NCBI GenBank assembly: GCA_026982695.1
Contig: JALSGS010000034.1
Coordinates: forward strand, 124,001-188,000
Reading direction: 5' to 3'
DNA length: 64,000 nt
From: Saprospiraceae bacterium
Lineage (GTDB): Bacteria > Bacteroidota > Bacteroidia > Chitinophagales > Saprospiraceae
Positions within the stretch are counted from its first letter, which is position 1; each line of letters opens with the position of its first letter. A model generated the notes under the pieces. The model worked only from the letters and a program-made list of their open reading frames with translations. It was not told the DNA's origin and did not search any database. Both the position numbers and the translations under genes were made by a program. Of the stretch, positions 52,354 through 60,472 are shown in pieces.

Positions 52354-53552
52354 GGTGGCGGCGGTGTATGGGCTGCCCATTTTTGGGCAATGTGTTGTGT
52401 GTATGTATCGAGTAGTTGGCGTACGCGCTGAGGGCTGGGTGATGCTACAATAAGGCCAATGTGCCAGGGTTTTTCAAGGCGCCATGCGACTTCGGGGGCG
52501 TTCAGTTCAGAGGTGTTGGGCTGAGCTTGCCGTGCCAAAGACACGATAATGCCTGCACAATGGTGCTTCACTGGTGGCAAATGATAGTCTTGCCCGCGTA
52601 CGACAGCTGATTCGAGCCGAGCCCATTCTCGCCACATATTAATGCCTGTAGCTGCTTCAATCATTTCAGCCAAGTGGGCACCTCCTACTCTGGCGGAGGT
52701 TTCCAGAAAGTACCATTGTCCGTCTTCTTTACAGTGAATGAACTCGGTATGAGATGCGCTGAACTGCATGCCGAATGCACGCAGTACTCTTTTGTTGAAT
52801 TCTTTTAGCGATACACTTTCGGGCGAGTTGTGGGGTAGCACCATAGAGCGGAAAATGCCGCCAGCATGAGCCACGTCGAAAGGGGGGCTGAGGTATTGAG
52901 CGGCAGTAGCAAAGATGACTTGGCCGTTTTGAGATAGGGCATCGACGTGGTATACCTGTCCAGGCTTGAATTGCTCGACTAAAAAGCGATGTCGAGCTTC
53001 CCCCAGCTCTTCGAGCACTTGCCAAAGAGCTTGAGCGGTATGTACTTTTCGTATGCCTTTTGCTGAAGCGTCGGATCGGGGTTTTACAACCCAAGGAGGT
53101 GAGTGCTGTCGAATAAAGGCATCTACATCGGCATCGTGAAATAGAGCACTGAATGGAGGGACGAGCAAACCAGCTTCTGCGGCTTTCATGCGCATGGCTA
53201 GTTTGTCGCGGAAGTAGCGCGCGGTAGTTTGGCCCATACCTGGAATGCGAAAGTATTCGCGCAGCTCAGCAGCTTCTTCTACGTCGAAATCGTCTAAAGC
53301 AATGATGCGATCGATGCGGTGGTGGCGCAACAACCATGCGGTGCCAGCGATAAGGGCTTCCATGGGCCATTGTCCGTGTTGAATTTCTGGAAGAAAAAAA
53401 ATGTCTTCGAGTATCTCGCGTGGCCAGGGTTCATTGCGCAGGTCTTCGGCAGTGAGTAGCCAAATGCGATGCCCTTCGGTATGGCAACTCTTGATGAACT
53501 CCACTCCTTTGAATTCACAGCTAATACACAAAAAATGGAAGGTGGCATCCAT
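52344..53552 (-). CDS. ATP-grasp carboxylate-amine ligase-like protein
   Basis: 402 residues. N-terminal domain to ~105 (FHFLCISCEFKGVEF, DRIIALDDFDVEEAAEL), then ARYFRDKLAMRMKAAEAGLL, PWVVKPRSDASAKGIRKV (ATP Lys157) and, for the metal site, HTEFI (Glu270) and FLETSARVGGAHLAEMI (Glu284). The usual ENAR-type Asn is replaced by Ser (ETSAR), as in several carbamoyl-phosphate-synthase-like ATP-grasps such as those in secondary metabolism. It starts 9 bp after glgC ends on the same strand, so it is cotranscribed with glgC, and it converges on the other ATP-grasp genes. Substrate unknown. Confidence 0.85.
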   Translation of the reverse strand: MDATFHFLCISCEFKGVEFIKSCHTEGHRIWLLTAEDLRNEPWPREILEDIFFLPEIQHGQWPMEALIAGTAWLLRHHRIDRIIALDDFDVEEAAELREYFRIPGMGQTTARYFRDKLAMRMKAAEAGLLVPPFSALFHDADVDAFIRQHSPPWVVKPRSDASAKGIRKVHTAQALWQVLEELGEARHRFLVEQFKPGQVYHVDALSQNGQVIFATAAQYLSPPFDVAHAGGIFRSMVLPHNSPESVSLKEFNKRVLRAFGMQFSASHTEFIHCKEDGQWYFLETSARVGGAHLAEMIEAATGINMWREWARLESAVVRGQDYHLPPVKHHCAGIIVSLARQAQPNTSELNAPEVAWRLEKPWHIGLIVASPSPQRVRQLLDTYTQHIAQKWAAHTPPPPHE

Positions 53553-53561
53553 GGCTAATAG

Positions 53562-54842
53562 TTAGTTAGTTTGCCCTAATACGGTGTTGTTGGGAATTAC
53601 AGCGCCTTTTTTCAGCACTATGATGCCGTCAACGGTGCAGTGGGTGGGAAATTCTTCATTTTTCAGGGAGTGGTGTCCTCTGATGATGACGTTGTCACCA
53701 ATACGGCAGTTTTTGTCAATAATAGCATTTTCGATGAGGCAGTGTTTTCCGATACCCAAGGGAATACCGTGTTTGGGATTTTCGAGCTCTTCGAGGGATT
53801 CGAAATAGTCATTACCCATGACAATGGCATGGTCGATCACGGTATAGGCGCCAATGCGTGAACGGATACCGATGACGGCTCTTTCGATGCGTTCGGCATG
53901 AATAATACAGCCTTCGGCTACAAGTGCTTGCCTGAAAATGGTGCCATAAAACTTGGAGGGAGCCAGCATGCGGGGATGCGTATAGACGGGGTGTTCACTG
54001 TCGAATAGATTGAAGCGGGGAATGGGCTTGGTCAGTTCCATGTTGGCGTCGAAAAAGGAACGAATGCTACCTACGTCGGTCCAATAGCCTCCAAACTCGT
54101 AGCTGGCTACGCGGTAGCCCGAATGGATGGCATTGGGAATAATTTCTTTGCCAAAGTCTAAAGCATCGGCGTATTCTTCGAATAAGCGTTGCAAGGTGTC
54201 TTTGTTGAAGATGTAGATGCCCATTGAAGCCAAATACTCTTTACCTTCTTTGAGGTAGTTGGCTGATACTTTGGATTTCCATTGGGGCAATACTTCGGGG
54301 TCAGGCTTTTCGACAAAACGTTCGATCATGCCTCCGGCATTGACTTTCATAATGCCAAAAGCAGGTGCTTCTTGAGCTGTAACGGGTATGGTACCAATGG
54401 TGATGTCGGCTTCTTGCTGGATGTGGTATTTGGCCATGTGCTCGAAGTTCATCTGGTAAAGCTGATCGCCAGATAAAATGAGTATGTAGTCAAAATCGTG
54501 ATTGACTAAATGATGCATAGACTGGCGTACGGCATCGGCGGTGCCTTGAAACCACTTGGAGCTGGTGCGCGTCTGTTCTGCAGCCAGTATTTCGACAAAG
54601 CCTCGGCTAAAGTGATCGAAATGATAGGTGTTTTTTATGTGTGAGTTGAGCGAGGCAGAGTTGAATTGAGTAACGACGAACATACGGCGCACGCCGGAGT
54701 TGAGGCAGTTGGATATGGGAATGTCAATGAGCCGGTATTTGCCACCGATGGGTACTGCGGGCTTACTTCTTTGTTCTGTAAGGGGGTAGAGGCGGGAACC
54801 AACACCTCCACCCAGGATCAAACCTATCATTTTGATGATCAT
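53562..54842 (-). CDS. glgC: Glucose-1-phosphate adenylyltransferase
   Basis: 426 residues. Nucleotidyltransferase domain with GLILGGGVGSRLYPLTEQR, SKPAVPIGGKYRLIDIPISN, LSGDQLYQMNFEHMA and GYWTDVGS; C-terminal left-handed beta-helix (~300-426, GCIIHAERIERAVIG, NAIIDKNCRIGDNVII). It makes ADP-glucose for glycogen synthesis. No glgA, glgB or glgP is nearby. It is the first gene of a two-gene minus-strand unit with the ATP-grasp protein. The start may be at codon 1 or the Met four codons later (MIGLILGGG). Confidence 0.95.
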   Translation of the reverse strand: MIIKMIGLILGGGVGSRLYPLTEQRSKPAVPIGGKYRLIDIPISNCLNSGVRRMFVVTQFNSASLNSHIKNTYHFDHFSRGFVEILAAEQTRTSSKWFQGTADAVRQSMHHLVNHDFDYILILSGDQLYQMNFEHMAKYHIQQEADITIGTIPVTAQEAPAFGIMKVNAGGMIERFVEKPDPEVLPQWKSKVSANYLKEGKEYLASMGIYIFNKDTLQRLFEEYADALDFGKEIIPNAIHSGYRVASYEFGGYWTDVGSIRSFFDANMELTKPIPRFNLFDSEHPVYTHPRMLAPSKFYGTIFRQALVAEGCIIHAERIERAVIGIRSRIGAYTVIDHAIVMGNDYFESLEELENPKHGIPLGIGKHCLIENAIIDKNCRIGDNVIIRGHHSLKNEEFPTHCTVDGIIVLKKGAVIPNNTVLGQTN

Positions 54843-55122
54843 GCAGCTCGTGGTTTATTAAGCAAAAGGCACAGATTTGATAGCGGGAAATATAGGTATT
54901 TCTCATAAGGCAAGCTCTATATTGGCTGCTTGTGGGGGCTGTTTTTTGCAGTTATTAGTTCAATGTGGCCACTCGAGGTAGTAGTAGTTTGTTGGCGAAA
55001 AGCATGTGCTAAAACAATTATTACACGCAAGCCACTTAGTGATAAACCTGAGCCATTTGGGAAGCATCGGCTGGTTTGAGTTTCTTTGCACTTTTGGTGA
55101 AAGCCTCAAAAAGAGCACTATA

Positions 55123-56538
55123 ATGGGTAAGCGTGGAAAAAGAAAGCCTTTGCTGCACCGTATTCACTTGACTGGTATAGCGGATAAAGGGAAGGCTGTA
55201 GGGCGTGCAGCAGATGGTCGCGTAGTCTTCGTGGATCGGGCTGTGCCGGGTGATGTGGTAGATGTGCAAGTGACGAAAAAGCGAAAAGATTACTACGTGG
55301 GTTTTGCTACTCACTGGCATGAGTACTCGCCTGAGCGGGTAGCGCCCTTTTGTGCGCATTTTGGCATGTGTGGTGGATGCAAGTGGCAACATCTGGAATA
55401 TGAGGCACAGCTGCGCTACAAACAAGAAGTGGTGCAGCAAGCCATTACACGTATAGGAAAAGTAGCGCCTCAGGAGTTTCTGCCTATCATTGGAGCTGAG
55501 CAAACGCACTATTATCGCAACAAGTTGGAATATTCTTTTTCTTCGAAGCGCTGGCTGACGCGCGAGGAAATTGATTCGGGTGTATCGAATGAAATGCCTG
55601 TGGCGGGCTTTCATGCGCTGGGTTCCTTCGACAAAGTGATCGACATAACACACTGTTATTTGCAGCCTGAGCCGAGCAATTCGTTGCGTTTGGCGGTCAA
55701 GGAAATTGCTTTGCGTTTGCAGATGCCCTTTTACGATATGAAGCGGCATCATGGTTTTTTGCGCAACATGGTAGTGCGCACCTCTTCGCTAGGGCAGACC
55801 ATGGTAATTCTGGCTTTTGGCCAAAAAGACATGATGCGCATTGAAGCGATGCTTGACGAGCTCGCCCAGCGCTTTCCACAACTGACGAGCCTGTATTACT
55901 GCATTAATGAAAAGCGAAATGATTTTTTGCTCGACTTGGACATGGTGTGTTATTATGGCCAAAGTTACATTGAAGAGCAACTGGGCCATGTACGTTTTGC
56001 TATTGGGCCGAAGTCCTTTTTCCAGACAAATACGGAGCAGGCGAAAAAGCTGTACGATGTGGCAGCCTCATTTTCGGGGCTTACGGGGCAGCAAATGGTG
56101 TATGATCTGTACACAGGGATTGGAAGTATTGCACTGTACGTGGCAGGTCGCGCTCGGCATGTGGTTGGTATAGAAGAGGTGGCAGCAGCAATTGAAGATG
56201 CTCGGGCCAATGCTTTGCGCAACGCAATTGACAATTGTACGTTTTATGCGGGCGATGTGAAGGACTACTTGTCGCCCGATTTTGCACGCCAGCATGGACG
56301 TCCTCATGTGATCATCACTGATCCACCTCGTGCAGGTATGCATCAAGATGTGGTGCATACTTTATTGGAGTTGGCTGCGCCACGTATCGTGTATGTGAGT
56401 TGTAACCCTGCTACACAGGCGCGTGATCTTCAGCTGCTTTCGCAAAAATATAGGCTGGTCCGTGTGCAAGCTGTCGATATGTTTCCACACACACATCATA
56501 TAGAGAGTGTGGCGCAGCTCGATCTCATTGACTCGTGA
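55123..56538 (+). CDS. 23S rRNA (uracil-C5)-methyltransferase, RlmD/TrmA type
   Basis: 471 residues from ATG 55123; the open frame upstream to 55006 is unconvincing. An N-terminal TRAM domain (~1-65) is followed by a [4Fe-4S] cysteine set: Cys77, Cys83 and Cys86 in CAHFGMCGGCKW and Cys178 in THCYLQ. The SAM-dependent Rossmann domain shows YDLYTGIGSIALYVAG, ITDPPRAGMH and YVSCNPATQARDL (catalytic Cys). It methylates uridine in 23S rRNA; the family includes RlmC, RlmD and TrmA, and which U is modified is inferred, though RlmD is the usual annotation. Its stop is 11 bp from that of rnr on the other strand. Confidence 0.92.
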   Translation: MGKRGKRKPLLHRIHLTGIADKGKAVGRAADGRVVFVDRAVPGDVVDVQVTKKRKDYYVGFATHWHEYSPERVAPFCAHFGMCGGCKWQHLEYEAQLRYKQEVVQQAITRIGKVAPQEFLPIIGAEQTHYYRNKLEYSFSSKRWLTREEIDSGVSNEMPVAGFHALGSFDKVIDITHCYLQPEPSNSLRLAVKEIALRLQMPFYDMKRHHGFLRNMVVRTSSLGQTMVILAFGQKDMMRIEAMLDELAQRFPQLTSLYYCINEKRNDFLLDLDMVCYYGQSYIEEQLGHVRFAIGPKSFFQTNTEQAKKLYDVAASFSGLTGQQMVYDLYTGIGSIALYVAGRARHVVGIEEVAAAIEDARANALRNAIDNCTFYAGDVKDYLSPDFARQHGRPHVIITDPPRAGMHQDVVHTLLELAAPRIVYVSCNPATQARDLQLLSQKYRLVRVQAVDMFPHTHHIESVAQLDLIDS

Positions 56539-56549
56539 GGGACGCATTA

Positions 56550-58880
56550 CTATTTTTTTCGAGCTTTGTTATGCTTGGCTTTTGGCGGGTGAGATGCCGA
56601 TGTAGACAAGTTGCGTTGGGTGACACCTTTTTTTCTTGCTGCCTTTTTTCGCTCTTTGGGCATGCCATTGGTGGCAGCTTTTTGGGTGGATTTGAGTTTT
56701 TCGGCCAAGGGTGTAGATGCTCGTGTAGTTGGGGCGAGCACCATTTCGATTTGTCGGCGGGCAAGGTCGGCGTCTACGATTTTGACTTCGACCACGTCAC
56801 CCATTTTAATAATGCGTCCTGTGTGAAGGCTTTTGGCACGTAAGCGACCTGGTTCCACTTCAAAAGGCTCGTTCATTGAGCTGAATCGGACCATGCCTTC
56901 ACACAAATTTTCTTTGAGCTGAACAAAAAAGCCCGACTCGATGATACCCGACACAACGCCTTCAAATGTTTCACCTATGTGGTTTTCTATGTATTCCACC
57001 TGCTTGTATTTGACGCTTTCGCGTTCGGCATCCATGGCACGGCGTTCCATTGCGGATATGTGTCGACATTGTGCTTCGAGCTTGTCTTGATTGACGCGTA
57101 GTGTTTTGTCGCCGAGATTTTCTTCGAGGATGCGGTGTACCAATACATCGGCATAACGGCGGATCGGCGAGGTGAAGTGAGTGTAAAATTTAAACCCTAG
57201 GCCGTAGTGACCAATATTGTGCGTGGTGTAGATAGCTTTAGCCATGGTGCGGATGGCGATGGGCTCGAGGATGCGGAGCACTTCGTTTTTTTCTGCCTCT
57301 TCTGCCAGTCGGTTATAGGATTTGGCAATGGCTTGGGGTGAGCTGGTGTCAATTTCAAAGCCGAGTTCTTTAGCAAAGCGGGCGAATTCTTCCACTTTTA
57401 CGGGGTCAGGTTCGTCGTGTACGCGATAGACGAAGGGGATCTCTTGAGTTTGTCTGCCTTTCTCGTGGATATAGGTAGCGACTTCTCGATTGGCTAAAAG
57501 CATAAAGTCTTCTACAAGCATGTGTGCTTCTTTGCGTTCCTTGACGTAAACTTCTACTGGTACGCCATGCTCGTCGAGGCGGAAGCGCACTTCTTCTGTT
57601 TCGAAGTTGATCGAGCCATTTCGAAAGCGACGGGCACGCAGTTTTTTTGCCAAATGATTTAGTTCGAGCAGTTCTTGGGCAAATTCTCCTTTTCGGTTTT
57701 CGAGAATTTCTTGAGCTTCGTTGTATGTGAATCGCCTGTCGGAGTGGATAATGGTTTTGCCAAACCAGCGGCTCACTATGCGGTCGCGCCGGTCGAACTC
57801 GAATATTGCCGAAAAGGTCAGCTTGTCTTCATGAGGTCGTAGGGAGCACAGCTCATTAGAGAGTTTTTCGGGCAGCATGGGCAAGACGCGATCTACCAAA
57901 TATACAGAGGTGGCGCGCTTGTATGCTTCTTGATCGAGCTGGCTGTTTTCCTTGACATAGTGCGTTACATCGGCAATGTGAATACCTACTTCGGTATGGC
58001 CGTTAGGCAGTTGGCGGACCGATAGTGCGTCGTCAAAGTCTTTGGCGTCATCGGGGTCGATGGTGAAAGTAGGTACGTCGCGCATGTCACGGCGGCGATG
58101 TATTTCCTGCAGTTCGATATGGGAAGACAGATCGTTGGCTTCTTGTATGACCTCTTCGGGAAAAGACAACCGAAAGCCGTTGTTAATAAGTATGGCTTTC
58201 ATTTCAATATCGTGCGTACCTGGTTTGCCCAGTACTTCTGTCACTTCGCCTACAGGAGCATGATAGCGTCGGTCTTGCCAACGAACTACCTTGACGACTA
58301 CTTTGTCGCCGTCTTCAGCGTCACCTACTTTACTAAGCGGCACGTAAATGTCGACGGGCATGTTCATGCGATCGGGAACGACGACAGCGATACGTGGCCC
58401 CATATGGATGGTACCAATAAAATGATCCGTGGCGCGTTCGACTACTTCGAGCACTTCGCCTTCGGGGTTTTTCCTCCGAGGCACTTGCCAATAGGCTACG
58501 CGTACGCGATCTCCATGTAAGGCGGTGTTGAGCCATCGGGCAGGTACGTAAATGTCAGTTTCCAGGCGGTCAGTCATGACAAAGGCATCGCCTTGGCGCG
58601 TCATATCGACAATGCCTTCACATTCTTGTTTAGATGGCTGTGTAGCTGCTCCTTTGCGGAAGCGGTATCGAAAGTTGCCCAGGTATTCGGCCTTTTTTGC
58701 TGCTACCAGTTGGGTGAGGGCGTGCTGGATGCTATCTTTATTGTTGCTGGCATTGAGCTTACGGGCGATCTGTTTGGGATTGTACCGCTTGCGCGGATTG
58801 GCTTGCAACAGCTTTAAAATGGCTTGTTGAAGGGCAGTATTCGTAAGTTTATTAGCTTTTTTCTTCTTTTTCTTCTTCAT
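56550..58880 (-). CDS. rnr: Ribonuclease R (RNase II/R family)
   Basis: 776 residues. A lysine-rich start (MKKKKKKKANK) precedes a winged helix (~15-70), cold-shock-like OB domains (~90-240), the RNB catalytic domain with the acidic set FTIDPDDAKDFDDALS (~273-286) and HFTSPIRRYADVLVHR, and an S1 domain (~645-730) with a basic tail. A 3'-5' exoribonuclease that degrades structured RNA and helps rRNA and tmRNA quality control. It is downstream of the unknown gene 58934..59479 by 53 bp and probably shares its promoter. Confidence 0.96.
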   Translation of the reverse strand: MKKKKKKKANKLTNTALQQAILKLLQANPRKRYNPKQIARKLNASNNKDSIQHALTQLVAAKKAEYLGNFRYRFRKGAATQPSKQECEGIVDMTRQGDAFVMTDRLETDIYVPARWLNTALHGDRVRVAYWQVPRRKNPEGEVLEVVERATDHFIGTIHMGPRIAVVVPDRMNMPVDIYVPLSKVGDAEDGDKVVVKVVRWQDRRYHAPVGEVTEVLGKPGTHDIEMKAILINNGFRLSFPEEVIQEANDLSSHIELQEIHRRRDMRDVPTFTIDPDDAKDFDDALSVRQLPNGHTEVGIHIADVTHYVKENSQLDQEAYKRATSVYLVDRVLPMLPEKLSNELCSLRPHEDKLTFSAIFEFDRRDRIVSRWFGKTIIHSDRRFTYNEAQEILENRKGEFAQELLELNHLAKKLRARRFRNGSINFETEEVRFRLDEHGVPVEVYVKERKEAHMLVEDFMLLANREVATYIHEKGRQTQEIPFVYRVHDEPDPVKVEEFARFAKELGFEIDTSSPQAIAKSYNRLAEEAEKNEVLRILEPIAIRTMAKAIYTTHNIGHYGLGFKFYTHFTSPIRRYADVLVHRILEENLGDKTLRVNQDKLEAQCRHISAMERRAMDAERESVKYKQVEYIENHIGETFEGVVSGIIESGFFVQLKENLCEGMVRFSSMNEPFEVEPGRLRAKSLHTGRIIKMGDVVEVKIVDADLARRQIEMVLAPTTRASTPLAEKLKSTQKAATNGMPKERKKAARKKGVTQRNLSTSASHPPKAKHNKARKK

Positions 58881-58933
58881 GGTACATTTCAGGATGTGTC
58901 TATAGTAAGCTTGTTGGCAAGTTGAGAAGTTCT

Positions 58934-59479
58934 CTACATGGGGTGAATGATCCGACCATCAGGCAAGAGTTCGAGCTCAAAGGCTTTGCTGCGTGCAGCT
59001 TCGTATAGCTCTTCGTGGGCAGGACTTTGCCCCGAAATGATGTAAATCATCCAGTCTTCTTCTATGGTGGCTACAGACTGCGTCATGAGGTTGTTTTGTA
59101 CTAAGGTGCCGGCCAATACACGCCGGTCGATAAGCTGACCCTTAGGTGTAAAGGTAGCTAGCACAAACTGATAGCTCATCAAGCTGGCTCGCCAATACAC
59201 TACGGCGTGAAAGGCATGGGTGTCGGGGATGCGAAAGCACGGTACAAACTCGGTGAGTTCATCGGTATTTTCGGGTTCTATGGGATAAATGAATTGCTCT
59301 ATGGCCAATTTGTGAAAAGGCTCGTTGATTTTACTGTATTGATGGGCACTTTCTTCACCAAGGGTAACAGGCAAGGTGGTTTCGGGGAAGTAGTCCAAGA
59401 ATTGTGCAAAGCTTACTTGGGGTACTTGTTTTTGTTTTGGGCTATTCATGGCAGGTGTAGGTTGTGTAATGTATTTCAA
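58934..59479 (-). CDS. Conserved hypothetical protein (unrecognised)
   Basis: 181 residues (171 if it starts at the second Met, ATG 59449). No signal peptide or membrane helix. Sequence is alternating beta and acidic (ESAHQYSKINEPFHKLAIEQ, ENTDELTEFVPCFRIPD, YWRASLMSYQFVLATFTPKG, MIYIISGQSPAHEELYEAAR), suggesting a compact alpha/beta fold. I do not recognise a family. It is placed directly upstream of rnr and has a good -7 box upstream. Confidence 0.65.
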   Translation of the reverse strand: MKYITQPTPAMNSPKQKQVPQVSFAQFLDYFPETTLPVTLGEESAHQYSKINEPFHKLAIEQFIYPIEPENTDELTEFVPCFRIPDTHAFHAVVYWRASLMSYQFVLATFTPKGQLIDRRVLAGTLVQNNLMTQSVATIEEDWMIYIISGQSPAHEELYEAARSKAFELELLPDGRIIHPM

Positions 59480-59721
59480 TTTTGAATGAGTTTAAATAGT
59501 AGTTTGCTGATCAATCTCAGGTTTTTTGTGCATGACTAAGTTTTACTTTTGCGCAGGCTGTAAACGCTCTTTGGAGCGGCAACACTTGAGAGGGATAGTG
59601 CAAAGATAGGAATGACTTCACCTACATGTACTTCACTCTTGTGACGTGTAGTCTGCCTCAAAACAAGTGAAGGTCGTGATAGTTTGCGTTTAGTTGTTGC
59701 TATACAAAATACATAGAACGT
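59480..59721. other. Divergent promoter region between the unknown gene and sdhC
   Basis: 242 bp. It contains TACTTTTG (59544-59551), an exact plus-strand -7 match whose TTG partner is 15 bp away rather than 17-23, and the minus-strand -7 box listed separately. A small CGCTC/GAGCG hairpin lies near 59565-59578. Confidence 0.4.
59601..59608 (-). promoter_or_regulatory. Candidate -7 box (TATCTTTG) for the unknown gene/rnr unit
   Basis: Minus strand TATCTTTG matches TAnnTTTG, about 120 bp before the start of the hypothetical gene. No clear TTG partner is seen. Confidence 0.4.
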
Positions 59722-60414
59722 ATGGGATGGTTTTCCAAGTTTCTCACCTCTTCTTTGGGGCAAAAAGTGGTGATGAGCCTGACAGGGTTGTTTCTTATCG
59801 TGTTTTTAGTGGTACACCTTGCGGGCAACTTACAACTACTTGCCGATGATGGGGGGCGCTCGTTCAATGAGTATGCCCATTTTATGACGCACAGTCCTTT
59901 GATCAAGACGATCTCCTATCTATTGTATGCATTTATTTTGTTGCATGCATTTCAAGGATGGGCTTTGTGGCGTAAAAACCGCTTGGCGCGGGGTGCGCAG
60001 CCTTACGCAGTACATCGTCTGCGTGCAGTCAATACCAATCCGCGTATTGCTAGCCGTATGGGTTGGATTGGCACAGTCATCTTTGTCTTTATTCTGGTGC
60101 ACATGTACCAGTTTTGGTTCAAGATGAAGATTGGCGACATTGGCGTAGTACGCTACGACGGTCAGGAGGTAAAAGATCTGTACACATTGGTAGCTACCAC
60201 TTATCAAAACTTGGGCTTTGTACTATTCTATGTAGTGAGCATGGTGGTTATCGGTGCACACTTGTGGCATGGATTCCAGTCATCGTTTCAGACTTTGGGA
60301 ATCAACCACAGTAAGTATAGTCCATTAATCCATTTTTTAGGGAAGCTCTATGCAATTGTCATACCGTTGGGCTTTGCCCTTATTCCCATTGTGTTTTTTG
60401 TGAAGCATGCTTAA
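59722..60414 (+). CDS. sdhC: Succinate dehydrogenase cytochrome b subunit
   Basis: 230 residues, the size of the single-chain b-type cytochrome of Bacteroidota and Wolinella-type succinate:quinone oxidoreductases. Five membrane helices, with conserved heme-ligand His residues in LTGLFLIVFLVVHLAGNLQL, LLHAFQGWALW, FILVHMYQFW and GAHLWHGFQSSFQ. It holds two b hemes and the quinone site. sdhA follows by 58 bp and sdhB after that, the usual CAB order. Confidence 0.94.
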   Translation: MGWFSKFLTSSLGQKVVMSLTGLFLIVFLVVHLAGNLQLLADDGGRSFNEYAHFMTHSPLIKTISYLLYAFILLHAFQGWALWRKNRLARGAQPYAVHRLRAVNTNPRIASRMGWIGTVIFVFILVHMYQFWFKMKIGDIGVVRYDGQEVKDLYTLVATTYQNLGFVLFYVVSMVVIGAHLWHGFQSSFQTLGINHSKYSPLIHFLGKLYAIVIPLGFALIPIVFFVKHA

Positions 60415-60472
60415 GTAATGAGTGGTAAAGTGTATAGCTTTCCAAGATTGAAAAACCCACAAATGCAAGTAT

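Noticed and set aside
55036-55752. Antisense frame of 238 residues inside rlmD
   Set aside because: The plus-strand RNA methyltransferase with its Fe-S cysteines explains this DNA.
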